This document shows, in pieces, positions 25,212-33,728 of a stretch of 64,000 bases of DNA. Under the pieces are notes generated by a model, which was given only the letters and a program-made list of their open reading frames with translations, was not told the DNA's origin and ran no database searches. The stretch is from JACMLD01 sp039919885 (lineage in GTDB: Bacteria; Bacteroidota; Bacteroidia; Chitinophagales; Chitinophagaceae), in assembly GCA_039919885.1 (NCBI GenBank), contig JBDSEV010000029.1, positions 17,254 to 81,253 of the forward strand, given 5' to 3'. Position 1 is the first letter of the stretch; every line of letters starts with the position of its first letter. The position numbers were made by a program, and so were the translations under genes.

Positions 25212-28200
25212 ATGGATACGCCAACACAGCAGGTATTTCAAACTGCCAACCCCACAAGATGGCAGCGTTTTAAATGGGGCGGCCGGGTAATAGCATTTGT
25301 TTTTTTGCTGGGTATTACAGTCTTAATTATTTCATTGTGGAAAGACAGTAAGCCCGACGTGCCACAACTGAACGAATCACTTAAAAAAATACTGCGGCCT
25401 GACCAGCCATTTGCGGATAAGAACAAGCTGACAAAAGACTATGCAGGATTCAGGCAATACATCACAGCCAAGTATGACCGCAAGCGGAATTTTTACCAGC
25501 AAGCCAATCGCCCGACCGGGACGCAAAACAATCCTTTTATCAGTGAGGCTACAGCAAAAGGGCGACCATTCAGCGATTTTCCCTGTGGCATAAGGGCAGC
25601 ATTTTACGTAACCTGGAACCCGCAATCTTTTTATTCGCTGAAGAGCAACATAGCAAAGATCAATCTTGTCATCCCTGAATGGTTATTTATTGATCCTGTT
25701 GCGGACACGCTTACCAGCAGCATAGACGCCCGCGGCCTGGCCGTTATGAAAGAATCCGGTGTAAAAGTGATGCCAATTCTTTCCAACAACGTGAATAAAA
25801 TATTTCGGGGCGACATTGTAAAACGCATTCTTAATAACCCCGTTAAGAAAGAACGGCTCATCAATGACGTATTAAAAGTTTTAACCACCAATAATTTTTA
25901 TGGTGTTAATGTAGATTTTGAGGAACTGGATGAAGCCTCGGATGAACCCCTGATTGCATTTCAAAAAGAACTCTACGAAAAGTTGCATGAGAAAGGGTTT
26001 GTTGTTACCCAGGACGTAATTCCATTCAACGACGATTATAATTTTCCGGAGCTGGCCAAGTACAACGACTATATCTTTTTAATGGCCTACGACCAGTTCA
26101 ATGATGCTACCGGCCCGGGCCCCATCAGCGCGCAAAAATGGATTGAAGCCGCCGTGGAACAGGCCGCCAAAAATATTCCACCCGAAAAAATTATCCTTTG
26201 CATGGCTGCGTATGGGTACGACTGGATACATGGAACCGACCGCGATACGGTGTCCACGGTTTCCTTCCAGGCAGCGTTGACCACCGCGCGCGAAAGTGAT
26301 GGCAAAATTGATTTTGACAATGACAACTACAACCTGTTTTATAATTATTATGATGACGAAGATATTGTGCACCATGTTTTTTTCACCGACGCAGCCACCA
26401 ATTTCAATACGCTAAGATTTGCCACCGAGTCTGGCTTAAGCGGCGTGGCACTTTGGCGGCTGGGAACGGAAGATAGTCGCCTTTGGCATTTTTACAATAA
26501 AGACATGAGCAAGGAGGCACTTGCGCAATTTGATTTCAATGAGTTTGCTAAAGTAGATCCTATCAGCGAGCCCGACTACATTGGCTATGGTGAAATACTG
26601 GATATTGTAGGACTACCAAAAACAGGACTGATAAGACCGCAGGTAGACAGCGCAGAAATGCTCATCAGCGAAGAAAATTACGACAGCCTGCCTTCGTCTT
26701 ACGTCATTAGAAAATATGGGCAGCCCAAAGGTAAGCAGGTGGTGCTTTCTTTTGATGATGGGCCTGACCCCACGTATACGCCGCAGATATTGGATATCCT
26801 GGCAAAAGAACATGTGCCCGCATCTTTTTTCCTCGTGGGCATCAACGCAGAAAACAATATTCCGTTAGTAAAAAGAATTTACCAGGAAGGCTATGAAATC
26901 GGCAACCACACATTTACCCATCCCAATATTGCGGCAGTGAGTATTAAGAGAGCCAATATTGAAATGGAAACTACACGCATTCTCATTGAAGCTATCACTG
27001 GTCATTCCACTATTTTATTCAGGGCGCCTTTCAATGCAGATTTTGAACCCGGCACCGTAGATGAACTGATACCAGTAGCACTGGCCCGCAAAAAAAATTA
27101 TTTAGACATCGGTGAATCGATTGATCCGGAAGACTGGCAGCCGGGTGTAAGTGCAGACACCATCGTGGCAAGGGTTATCAAAATAAAAAAACAACTGGAT
27201 GCAAATGATATCAACGGCGGTATTATATTATTGCATGATGCCGGTGGCGATACCAGGAAAGAGACCGTTACCGCACTTCCAAGAATCATTAAATATTTTA
27301 AAGACAACGGCTACCAGTTCACCACCATTGCCGACTTATTGCACAAAAAACGAGATGACCTGATGCCGCCGGTGCCAAAAGGAAACGGCTACTACCTTAT
27401 CCAGTTCAACTATTTTTTAGCAGAATTCGGTTACTGGGGCGGACACCTGCTTTCCTCCCTGTTTATTGTATTTATTGTACTGTCGCTGGTTAGAATTTTT
27501 ATCATGGCTATATTGGCGGCCATCCAGCACAATAAGGAAAAAAAAGAAAATATAATTCCTTCGTGGGCATCGGGTAACACTGCCGCACCGCTGGTGAGCA
27601 TTATTGTGCCGGCATTCAACGAGGAAGTAAATGCCGTTGGTTCGCTCAATAATTTATTAAAAACAGACTATTCCAATTTTGAAATCATTTTTATAGATGA
27701 TGGCAGTAAAGACAGTACGTTTGAAAAAGTAAGTGCGGCATTTAAAGGCAACCCTGCCATGCGGATCTTTACCAAACCGAACGGCGGTAAAGCCTCCGCC
27801 CTCAATTACGGCATACTGCAGTCGGCAGCCGATTACGTAGTATGTATTGATGCCGATACAAAACTGTTGCCCAATGCTGTTGCCCTCCTGATGCGCCATT
27901 TTGATGAGCAATCAGTAACAGGCAAAAATAAAACCGGCGCGGTAGCAGGTAATGTAAAAGTGGGGAACGAAGTAAATGCCATTACGCGCTGGCAGGCAAT
28001 AGAATATATTACCAGCCAGAATTTTGACCGAAAGGCTTTTGCTGCTGTTAACGCTGTTACGGTAGTACCCGGTGCCATTGGAGCTTTCCGCAAAAAAGCG
28101 CTGGAGGAAGCGGGCGGTTTTACCACGGACACGCTGGCGGAAGACTGCGATTTGACGGTGCGCATACTGCGTTGCGGGTATACGATCAAAAACGATAACA

Positions 28201-28679
28201 ATGCCATTGCCATGACGGAAGCGCCGGAAACCGTAAAGATGTTTCTGAAACAACGGTTCCGGTGGAGTTTTGGTGTGATGCAGACATTCTGGAAAAACCG
28301 GGATGCGCTGTTTAACTGGAAATACAAATGGCTTGGCTGGATTGCTTTGCCCAATATACTCATCTTTCAATTTATCATTCCCACCATTGCGCCGCTTGCA
28401 GATATCTTTATGATAATTGGTATATGGGGCGGTAACGGAGAAAAAATCTTACTTTATTATTTCGCATTCATGGTGGTGGACGCAGCTGTTTCCATCCTGG
28501 CTTTTAGTTATGAAAAAGAGAAGCTGAGCAAACTTATCTGGCTGATACCCCAGCGGTTTGCGTACCGGTGGCTGATGTACTATGTGCTGTTTAAATCTTA
28601 CCGAAAAGCCTTCAAAGGTGAGCTGCAGCATTGGGGCGTGCTCAAACGAACCGGCAATGTAAAAGAGATTGAAGCGTAA
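25212..28679 (+). CDS. Trifunctional GH18-like / polysaccharide deacetylase / GT2 glycosyltransferase membrane protein
   Basis: 1155 residues. Order: cytoplasmic tail, membrane helix (about 25-43), GH18-like domain (about 120-430; catalytic-type motif YGVNVDFEEL with D235 and E237, the first two Asp of DxxDxDxE replaced), NodB deacetylase domain (about 505-690; SFDDGPDP at 513-520, HxxxH at 566-570), membrane helix (about 750-772), GT2 synthase domain (PAFNE at 800-804, D829/D830, DAD at 880-882, ED at 977-978, QRFRW at 1014-1018) and further C-terminal helices. QxxRW marks a processive synthase of the cellulose/chitin/PNAG type. The set of activities equals PgaB (deacetylase plus hydrolase) and PgaC (synthase) in one chain, so synthesis and trimming of an exported beta-GlcNAc-like polymer is a reasonable inference. 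It stands alone, without other exopolysaccharide genes nearby. Confidence 0.88.
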   Translation: MDTPTQQVFQTANPTRWQRFKWGGRVIAFVFLLGITVLIISLWKDSKPDVPQLNESLKKILRPDQPFADKNKLTKDYAGFRQYITAKYDRKRNFYQQANRPTGTQNNPFISEATAKGRPFSDFPCGIRAAFYVTWNPQSFYSLKSNIAKINLVIPEWLFIDPVADTLTSSIDARGLAVMKESGVKVMPILSNNVNKIFRGDIVKRILNNPVKKERLINDVLKVLTTNNFYGVNVDFEELDEASDEPLIAFQKELYEKLHEKGFVVTQDVIPFNDDYNFPELAKYNDYIFLMAYDQFNDATGPGPISAQKWIEAAVEQAAKNIPPEKIILCMAAYGYDWIHGTDRDTVSTVSFQAALTTARESDGKIDFDNDNYNLFYNYYDDEDIVHHVFFTDAATNFNTLRFATESGLSGVALWRLGTEDSRLWHFYNKDMSKEALAQFDFNEFAKVDPISEPDYIGYGEILDIVGLPKTGLIRPQVDSAEMLISEENYDSLPSSYVIRKYGQPKGKQVVLSFDDGPDPTYTPQILDILAKEHVPASFFLVGINAENNIPLVKRIYQEGYEIGNHTFTHPNIAAVSIKRANIEMETTRILIEAITGHSTILFRAPFNADFEPGTVDELIPVALARKKNYLDIGESIDPEDWQPGVSADTIVARVIKIKKQLDANDINGGIILLHDAGGDTRKETVTALPRIIKYFKDNGYQFTTIADLLHKKRDDLMPPVPKGNGYYLIQFNYFLAEFGYWGGHLLSSLFIVFIVLSLVRIFIMAILAAIQHNKEKKENIIPSWASGNTAAPLVSIIVPAFNEEVNAVGSLNNLLKTDYSNFEIIFIDDGSKDSTFEKVSAAFKGNPAMRIFTKPNGGKASALNYGILQSAADYVVCIDADTKLLPNAVALLMRHFDEQSVTGKNKTGAVAGNVKVGNEVNAITRWQAIEYITSQNFDRKAFAAVNAVTVVPGAIGAFRKKALEEAGGFTTDTLAEDCDLTVRILRCGYTIKNDNNAIAMTEAPETVKMFLKQRFRWSFGVMQTFWKNRDALFNWKYKWLGWIALPNILIFQFIIPTIAPLADIFMIIGIWGGNGEKILLYYFAFMVVDAAVSILAFSYEKEKLSKLIWLIPQRFAYRWLMYYVLFKSYRKAFKGELQHWGVLKRTGNVKEIEA

Positions 28680-28784
28680 CCACATTAACCGAACGCAAAT
28701 GTTTTATCCAACCATTTGTATGCAAAAAAAGATGGTATTGCGTGGATATTGATTCATCAGCAGCCTTCCTTCTTTAAAATGGGA

Positions 28785-28806
28785 GCGCCGCTTAGAAAAG
28801 CGGCGC
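28785..28806 (+). terminator. GC-rich hairpin downstream of the trifunctional gene
   Basis: Perfect 9-bp stem (28785-28793 with 28798-28806) closed by the tetraloop AGAA, about 105 bp after the stop codon. There is no T run behind it on the plus strand, so it is at best an atypical terminator or an RNA-stabilising hairpin. Confidence 0.45.
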
Positions 28807-28908
28807 ATAAACCCTAAAAAGAACCCTCTATTACTACTATTTTTATACTTTTAGTTGCTTTTGCTAAGGTGAGTAAGTATTTACCCCCGGTAAAATTTTG
28901 GAGGGTCG

Positions 28909-28952
28909 TTAACCGCAGTTTAACCAGTGTTAACACTTAACCGCCGTTTAAC
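28909..28952 (+). promoter_or_regulatory. TTAAC direct repeats upstream of the two-component system
   Basis: TTAAC occurs at 28909, 28920, 28930, 28937 and 28948; the pairs 28909/28920 and 28937/28948 are 11 bp apart. The two pairs form nearly identical 16-mers, TTAACCGC(A/C)GTTTAAC, flanking the 12-bp palindrome AGTGTTAACACT (28926-28937). OmpR/PhoB-type regulators bind direct repeats spaced one helical turn apart. The same boxes occur before the efflux operon (31196-31232), so they are probably sites for the response regulator encoded at 30378-31082. Confidence 0.65.
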
Positions 28953-29019
28953 AAGCAGTTTTGTTCTGCGGAAAACATTTGTTCGCATATTTGTTGGTGC
29001 TTTATAAATTTTTCACGCT

Positions 29020-30303
29020 ATGCGCGCTGCTACCTTAAAATGGATGCTATTGTTGCTTACCCTCCTGGTGGGTATAATCCTGCTGATACAGCTTTACTGG
29101 ATCCGGCAGGTGTATTATTATGAGCAAAAAGAATTCAATACCAATGTAGTAAAAAGCATGCGGGGTGTGTTTGAAGACATGCACATCAACGACAATCCCT
29201 CCACGCTGTTACAAAAACTAATTGAGCATCCCAATCCAAATACCTTCCTGGTGCGACTGGACAGCATCCCGCAAAAAGATTCGCTGATCAATTTTCTTTC
29301 CCTGGAATTTGAAGACTTTAATGTTTTTACAGACTGCAAAGTTGCCTTGTACAGTGACAGCGCAGGCGAGTACCTCTACCAGGCCTACCTGCCCACTGCT
29401 GCTGCCACGCTGGCGCAACCGCTCAATCACCCCAACTACACCGCAATCGATTTACCCCTTATCACAAGAAATTACCCTTATTTACACTTGTTTTTCCCGC
29501 ACCGGCAGCAATACATTATTCACCAATTGAATTTTTGGATTGTTACCAGCGTACTGCTGCTGCTGGTGCTAATCGGTTTTGCCGCCAGCATGTTCTATTT
29601 CTACAAACAAAAGTTTTTGAACGAGGTGCAGAAGGACTTTGTCAACAACTTTACCCACGAGTTCAAAACACCGCTTGCAGTAATGAAACTGGCAGCGGGT
29701 GTACTAAGCAGTCCGCCAATTACAGAACAGCCGGAAAGACTTAAAAAATACAGTGCCATTATTGCGCAGCAGACCGAACACCTGCAAACCCAGGTGGAAC
29801 GATTGCTGAAAACAGCCAGGACAGATCAGCATGAACTGCTGCTGGAAAAGGAAGAATTTATTCCCAACAATATCATCAAAGATGTGTTGAGGGATATGGA
29901 GCCGTTGGTAAAGCAAACCAATACACGCATTGAATTTGTGCCCGAAGCACACAATACTACCATCCATGCAGACGAAAGCAATATTGCCATGGTGATTGTA
30001 AACCTGGTGGAGAATTCAATTAAATATTCAAAGGAGCCCTACGTGATCATAACGACGGCTACCGAAAATGGGAACTACAGCATTTCAGTAAAAGACAATG
30101 GCATTGGCATTGAAAAAAAACACCTACGGCAATTGTTTAAAAAATTTTTCAGGGTACCCACTGGTAACGTACACAATGTGAAGGGCTTTGGCCTGGGATT
30201 GAATTTTGTAAAGAAAGTAATTGACGCCCACAAAGGAAAAATAATTGTAAACAGTATACCGGGTATTGGCACCGAGTTTAAGATAGTTTTACCAAGACAG
30301 TAA
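29020..30303 (+). CDS. Sensor histidine kinase paired with the response regulator at 30378
   Basis: 427 residues. Membrane helix at about 7-28, a periplasmic region of about 140 residues (no metal-binding motif stands out: few His and Met), second helix at about 171-194, then HisKA with phospho-acceptor H213 (FTHEFKTPLAV) and HATPase_c with N box (VENSIKYS), G1 (KDNGIGI), F (LFKKFFRVPTGN) and G2 (GFGLGLNFVKKVIDAH). No HAMP domain was seen. It is the first gene of a kinase-regulator unit with TTAAC boxes in front of it, so it is probably autoregulated. Its place next to a CusA-type efflux operon suggests it senses envelope metal or a related stress, which is an inference from context. Confidence 0.92.
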   Translation: MRAATLKWMLLLLTLLVGIILLIQLYWIRQVYYYEQKEFNTNVVKSMRGVFEDMHINDNPSTLLQKLIEHPNPNTFLVRLDSIPQKDSLINFLSLEFEDFNVFTDCKVALYSDSAGEYLYQAYLPTAAATLAQPLNHPNYTAIDLPLITRNYPYLHLFFPHRQQYIIHQLNFWIVTSVLLLLVLIGFAASMFYFYKQKFLNEVQKDFVNNFTHEFKTPLAVMKLAAGVLSSPPITEQPERLKKYSAIIAQQTEHLQTQVERLLKTARTDQHELLLEKEEFIPNNIIKDVLRDMEPLVKQTNTRIEFVPEAHNTTIHADESNIAMVIVNLVENSIKYSKEPYVIITTATENGNYSISVKDNGIGIEKKHLRQLFKKFFRVPTGNVHNVKGFGLGLNFVKKVIDAHKGKIIVNSIPGIGTEFKIVLPRQ

Positions 30304-30377
30304 ATGTGAATAACAAGCAGTTAACACCAATTGGTACAACAAATGTTTCAATTTTGTAGCACCTAAAAAGAATGATT

Positions 30378-31082
30378 ATGGCTACTAAAGCAAAAGTATT
30401 ACTGGCGGAAGACGATGCGTCCCTGGGGTTCATCATCAAAGACGCGCTGGAGGAAGATGGTTACGAAGTGGTTCATTGCGCCGACGGACAAAGCGCCATA
30501 GACCGATTCAATAAAAACGAGTTTGATATTTGCCTGCTGGATGTAATGATGCCAAATAAAGACGGGTTTGCGGTAGCAAAAAAGATACGGCAGCAGACAG
30601 ATTTAATACCCATTCTCTTCCTTACGGCAAAGTCGATGGAAGAAGACAAGATCAAAGGGTTTCAGTCTGGCGCCGATGATTATATTACCAAACCTTTCAA
30701 TATGGCAGAGCTGTTGCTGCGCATGGAAGTGTTTCTCCGCCGTACTAAAAAAATGTATTCAGAAAAAGTACAGGAATTCCAGATAAGCAAGTTGAAGTTT
30801 TCTTACACAGACCTTAAGATTGTTTCTGAACAGGGTAGTTCCTCCATGACACAAAAAGAAGCCGACCTGCTGAAATTTCTTTGCCAGCATCCAAACAAGG
30901 TACTGAAACGCGAAGAGGTGTTATTAAACGTGTGGGGCAAGGATGATTATTTCCTTGGCAGGAGTATGGATGTGTTTATTACCAAACTGCGTAAACACTT
31001 TAAAGCCGACCCGGATATTATTCTTGAAACCATTCATGGCGTTGGGTTTCGTTTTAACGTTCCCTCGTTGTCTGCCGCATAA
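30378..31082 (+). CDS. OmpR/PhoB-family response regulator
   Basis: 234 residues from the ATG at 30378 (an ATG two codons earlier at 30372 is also possible). Receiver domain with the acidic pair E11/D12-D13, phospho-acceptor D55 (CLLDVMMPNKDGF), and the conserved T and K (FLTAKS; DYITKPF). The C-terminal winged helix (about 135-230) has LLKFLCQHPNKVLKREEVLLNVWG and the recognition-helix region RSMDVFITKLRKHF. It is 74 bp after the kinase stop and closed by a terminator. The probable targets are the TTAAC repeats at 28909-28952 and 31196-31232. Confidence 0.95.
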   Translation: MATKAKVLLAEDDASLGFIIKDALEEDGYEVVHCADGQSAIDRFNKNEFDICLLDVMMPNKDGFAVAKKIRQQTDLIPILFLTAKSMEEDKIKGFQSGADDYITKPFNMAELLLRMEVFLRRTKKMYSEKVQEFQISKLKFSYTDLKIVSEQGSSSMTQKEADLLKFLCQHPNKVLKREEVLLNVWGKDDYFLGRSMDVFITKLRKHFKADPDIILETIHGVGFRFNVPSLSAA

Positions 31083-31106
31083 GCACTGTCAAAACTTTAT
31101 TTTGTT

Positions 31107-31131
31107 AAAGCGGGGTTATTCCCGCTTTTTT
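31107..31131 (+). terminator. Rho-independent terminator of the kinase-regulator unit
   Basis: An 8-bp stem (31107-31114 with 31121-31128), 6-nt loop and a run of six T (31126-31131), 24 bp after the regulator stop. It separates the two-component unit from the efflux operon. Confidence 0.85.
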
Positions 31132-31195
31132 AGTGCGCACCTACAGCACCCGGATAACCAACATTTTGCGCTTCCCTATACTGGAATGCGCCTGC

Positions 31196-31232
31196 TTAAC
31201 CGCTGTTTAACAAACGTTAATAACCACTTAAC
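31196..31232 (+). promoter_or_regulatory. TTAAC direct repeats upstream of the efflux operon
   Basis: Boxes TTAAC at 31196, TTAAC at 31207, TTAAT at 31217 and TTAAC at 31228, spaced 11, 10 and 11 bp. The first pair is again the 16-mer TTAACCGCTGTTTAAC. The last box ends 12 bp before a poor -7-like CAGCTTTG (31245-31252), the geometry of an activator that replaces the -33 contact. Together with 28909-28952 this defines a small regulon of two units. Confidence 0.65.
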
Positions 31233-31276
31233 CAAAGACGGTGGCAGCTTTGCACCTCCAACAAAAAACAGGAACT

Positions 31277-32539
31277 ATGTATCACCGTCTTTTAAGCGTG
31301 GTATTTTTTATTCTACTAGCTTCTTTTACTACCCATGCACAAACCACTGATTCCGTAAGGCTCACCCTTGCCGGAGCCGAACAGGTCTTTTTACAGAAAA
31401 ACCTTTCTTTACTGGCGCAGCAATACAATGTAGACATCAGCAAGGCTCTGGTGCAACAGGCAAAATACTGGGACAACCCGGTACTCAACACCGACCAGAA
31501 TATCTATGATGGCAAATTTTTCAGGCACAACAAAGATTTCGGGCAGGTGTATGTGCAGCTGCAGCAGGTAATTAAAACTGCCGGCAAAAGAAATAAGCTT
31601 ATCCAGCTGGCCAATGATGACGTGCTGACCGCGCAGCAACAATTCAACGACATCATGCGTAACCTGCGTTTTGTATTGCGCAACGATTTCGCCACGCTGA
31701 ACCTGCAGTTTAAAACGCTGGCTATTTACAACAGTGAAATCGCCTCGCTTCAAAAACTGGCCATCGGAATGGATGCGCAACTACAAGCGGGAAATATTTC
31801 CCAAAAAGATAATATCCGGGTAAAGGCGTTGCTCTATAGTCTTCAGACAGAAGCTGCAGACGTATTGCGACAGATAGCAGATACAGAAAAAGAATTCACC
31901 GTGCTGCTGCAAGTTAATGGCGATACCGTTTTTATACCGCTTAGGGAAGACACGGCCGCCATCACCATTCCTTACCCGTTGATGGCTTTATTGGATTCTG
32001 CAAGAACCAACCGGCCGGATATACAGTTGGCACAAACCAACTTATTGTCGCAACTCCATAACCTGAGTTACCAGAAAGCACTGGTAACACCAGACGTAAC
32101 GATGGGCGTTGAATACGACCAGCGGAACGGCTATGTAAATAATTTCTGGGGGCTCGGCATATCACTTCCCTTACCGATTCTCAATAAAAATAAAGGCAAT
32201 ATAAAGGCCGCACAGGTGAGCATCCTGCAGGCCAATATACAAGTGCAACAGGTACAAAATGCCGTGCAGCAGGATGTAATAGCATCCTACCACAAACTCA
32301 CCGGCATACAACGCCTGCAACAATCTATCGCTCCTGACTTTATGAGCAAATACAACCAGCTCATGAAAAACATGGTACAAAGCTACCAGGAACGGCAGGT
32401 CGGTTTACTGGAATTTATTGACTTCTTTGACGCGTACAAGGACGCCGCCACCAAACAATTGCAACAACAGTCCACACTGGTGAATGCTGCAGAAGAATTA
32501 AACTACAGCACCGGCACAACCATCATCAACCTTAAATAA
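31277..32539 (+). CDS. TolC-family outer membrane efflux channel of a heavy-metal RND system
   Basis: 420 residues from the ATG at 31277, chosen because it begins directly with a signal peptide (MYHRLLSVVFFILLASFTTHAQ); an in-frame ATG at 31241 would put 12 polar residues before it. Two OEP repeats follow, rich in long amphipathic helices (LTLAGAEQVFLQKNLSLLAQQYNVDISKALVQQAKYW; later KAAQVSILQANIQVQQVQNAVQQDVIASYHKL). CzcC/CusC-like. First gene of the operon tolC-adaptor-cusA, 23 bp before the adaptor. It forms the outer-membrane duct through which the substrate is exported. Confidence 0.92.
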   Translation: MYHRLLSVVFFILLASFTTHAQTTDSVRLTLAGAEQVFLQKNLSLLAQQYNVDISKALVQQAKYWDNPVLNTDQNIYDGKFFRHNKDFGQVYVQLQQVIKTAGKRNKLIQLANDDVLTAQQQFNDIMRNLRFVLRNDFATLNLQFKTLAIYNSEIASLQKLAIGMDAQLQAGNISQKDNIRVKALLYSLQTEAADVLRQIADTEKEFTVLLQVNGDTVFIPLREDTAAITIPYPLMALLDSARTNRPDIQLAQTNLLSQLHNLSYQKALVTPDVTMGVEYDQRNGYVNNFWGLGISLPLPILNKNKGNIKAAQVSILQANIQVQQVQNAVQQDVIASYHKLTGIQRLQQSIAPDFMSKYNQLMKNMVQSYQERQVGLLEFIDFFDAYKDAATKQLQQQSTLVNAAEELNYSTGTTIINLK

Positions 32540-32562
32540 CCCGAACCATAAAAAAATTAATC

Positions 32563-33669
32563 ATGCAGACCTCCAAGCAATCTATTTTATTACTGATCCT
32601 CAGCGCCTGGTTGTTTTCCTGTAACAACAGCGACGCCGGAAAGACAGTTGAAAAAAAAGAAAAAGTATGTATCTCCGATTCCCTTGCTAAAATTATCCAC
32701 CTCGATACCGCCGGCATTGCCAATATAGATGACGAATTAAAACTTTCGGGTGAAGTGAGTTTTAACGACAATAAAGTGGTGAAGGTATTTCCGTTCAGCA
32801 GTGGGCAGGTACTGGACGTAAAAGTTTCCGTTGGTGATAAGGTGGTAAAAGGACAGACCCTGGCCGTGATAAAGAGTGCAGACGTAGCGGGTAACTACAG
32901 CGACCTGTCTACCAGCGGCAACGACGTAGCCATTACAAAAAAGCAACTTGACAATGCAGAATCGCTGTACAAAAACGGCATCTCCAGCGAAAGAGAATTC
33001 CTGGAAGCAAAAGAAAACTACAACAAATCCTTGTCTGCATCCAACAAAGTGAAAGAAATGATTGCCATCAACGGCGGGGGCCATACAACCGCCAATGGCG
33101 TATATATTATCACCGCCCCCATGAGCGGGTACGTGGTAGAGAAAAAAATAAACAAGGGTGGTTTTATCAGGAGCGACAACAGCGACAACCTGTTTACCAT
33201 CGGCGATATCAGCGATGTATGGGTATGGGCCAACGTGTATGAAACCGACATCGCAAAAGTAAAAGAAGGCTACAAAGCCAAAGTGAGCACGCTGGCTTAC
33301 CCCGATTCTTTGTTTACGGGTGTGGTAGATAAAGTAAACCAGATACTGGACCCTGTAACCAAGGTGATGAAGATTAGGGTGCGGCTCGCCAACCCGGGCA
33401 TGCGGCTGAAACCCGAAATGTTTGCAAATATTATTATTGAAAATAAAGAAGGTAGAAAAATGGTCATGATCCCTTCCGACGGGGTAGTAACCGATAATGG
33501 AAAAACCTTTGTTATCATCTACCACGATAAATGCAACCTGGAACTGCGGGAAATAACCGTACTGAAATCCGTTGGCGGCAGAGATTTTATTTCATCTGGT
33601 ATAAAAGAAGGCGAGCAGCTAATCGGGGCAAACCAGGTTTTACTTTTTAATGCACTGAAAGAAGAATAA
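32563..33669 (+). CDS. RND efflux periplasmic adaptor lipoprotein
   Basis: 368 residues. Lipoprotein signal with lipobox LFSC (C20). Barrel-sandwich lipoyl halves (VSVGDKVVKGQTLAVIKSADVAG and later ITAPMSGYVVEKKINKGGFIRS) flank a helical hairpin; a beta-barrel domain (WVWANVYETDIAKVKEGYKAKV) and membrane-proximal domain follow. This is the CusB/CzcB type. The N- and C-terminal metal-binding extensions of some CusB/CzcB proteins are not evident. It links the CusA-like pump (59 bp downstream) with the TolC-like channel (23 bp upstream). Confidence 0.93.
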   Translation: MQTSKQSILLLILSAWLFSCNNSDAGKTVEKKEKVCISDSLAKIIHLDTAGIANIDDELKLSGEVSFNDNKVVKVFPFSSGQVLDVKVSVGDKVVKGQTLAVIKSADVAGNYSDLSTSGNDVAITKKQLDNAESLYKNGISSEREFLEAKENYNKSLSASNKVKEMIAINGGGHTTANGVYIITAPMSGYVVEKKINKGGFIRSDNSDNLFTIGDISDVWVWANVYETDIAKVKEGYKAKVSTLAYPDSLFTGVVDKVNQILDPVTKVMKIRVRLANPGMRLKPEMFANIIIENKEGRKMVMIPSDGVVTDNGKTFVIIYHDKCNLELREITVLKSVGGRDFISSGIKEGEQLIGANQVLLFNALKEE

Positions 33670-33728
33670 TTGTAAACGAAACAAGGCCATCGTACTGGTT
33701 TATTTACAAATTCTCTTAACCCATCTTT

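Larger units (their letters stand above)
28680..29019. other. 340-bp region between the trifunctional gene and the kinase gene
   Basis: No gene. It holds a GC-rich hairpin (28785-28806) and the TTAAC direct repeats (28909-28952) listed separately. Confidence 0.7.

Noticed and set aside
32737..33525. 262-codon open frame on the minus strand inside the RND adaptor gene
   Set aside because: Antisense shadow of a clearly assigned lipoprotein adaptor; the peptide is His/Tyr/Phe-rich without domain pattern.
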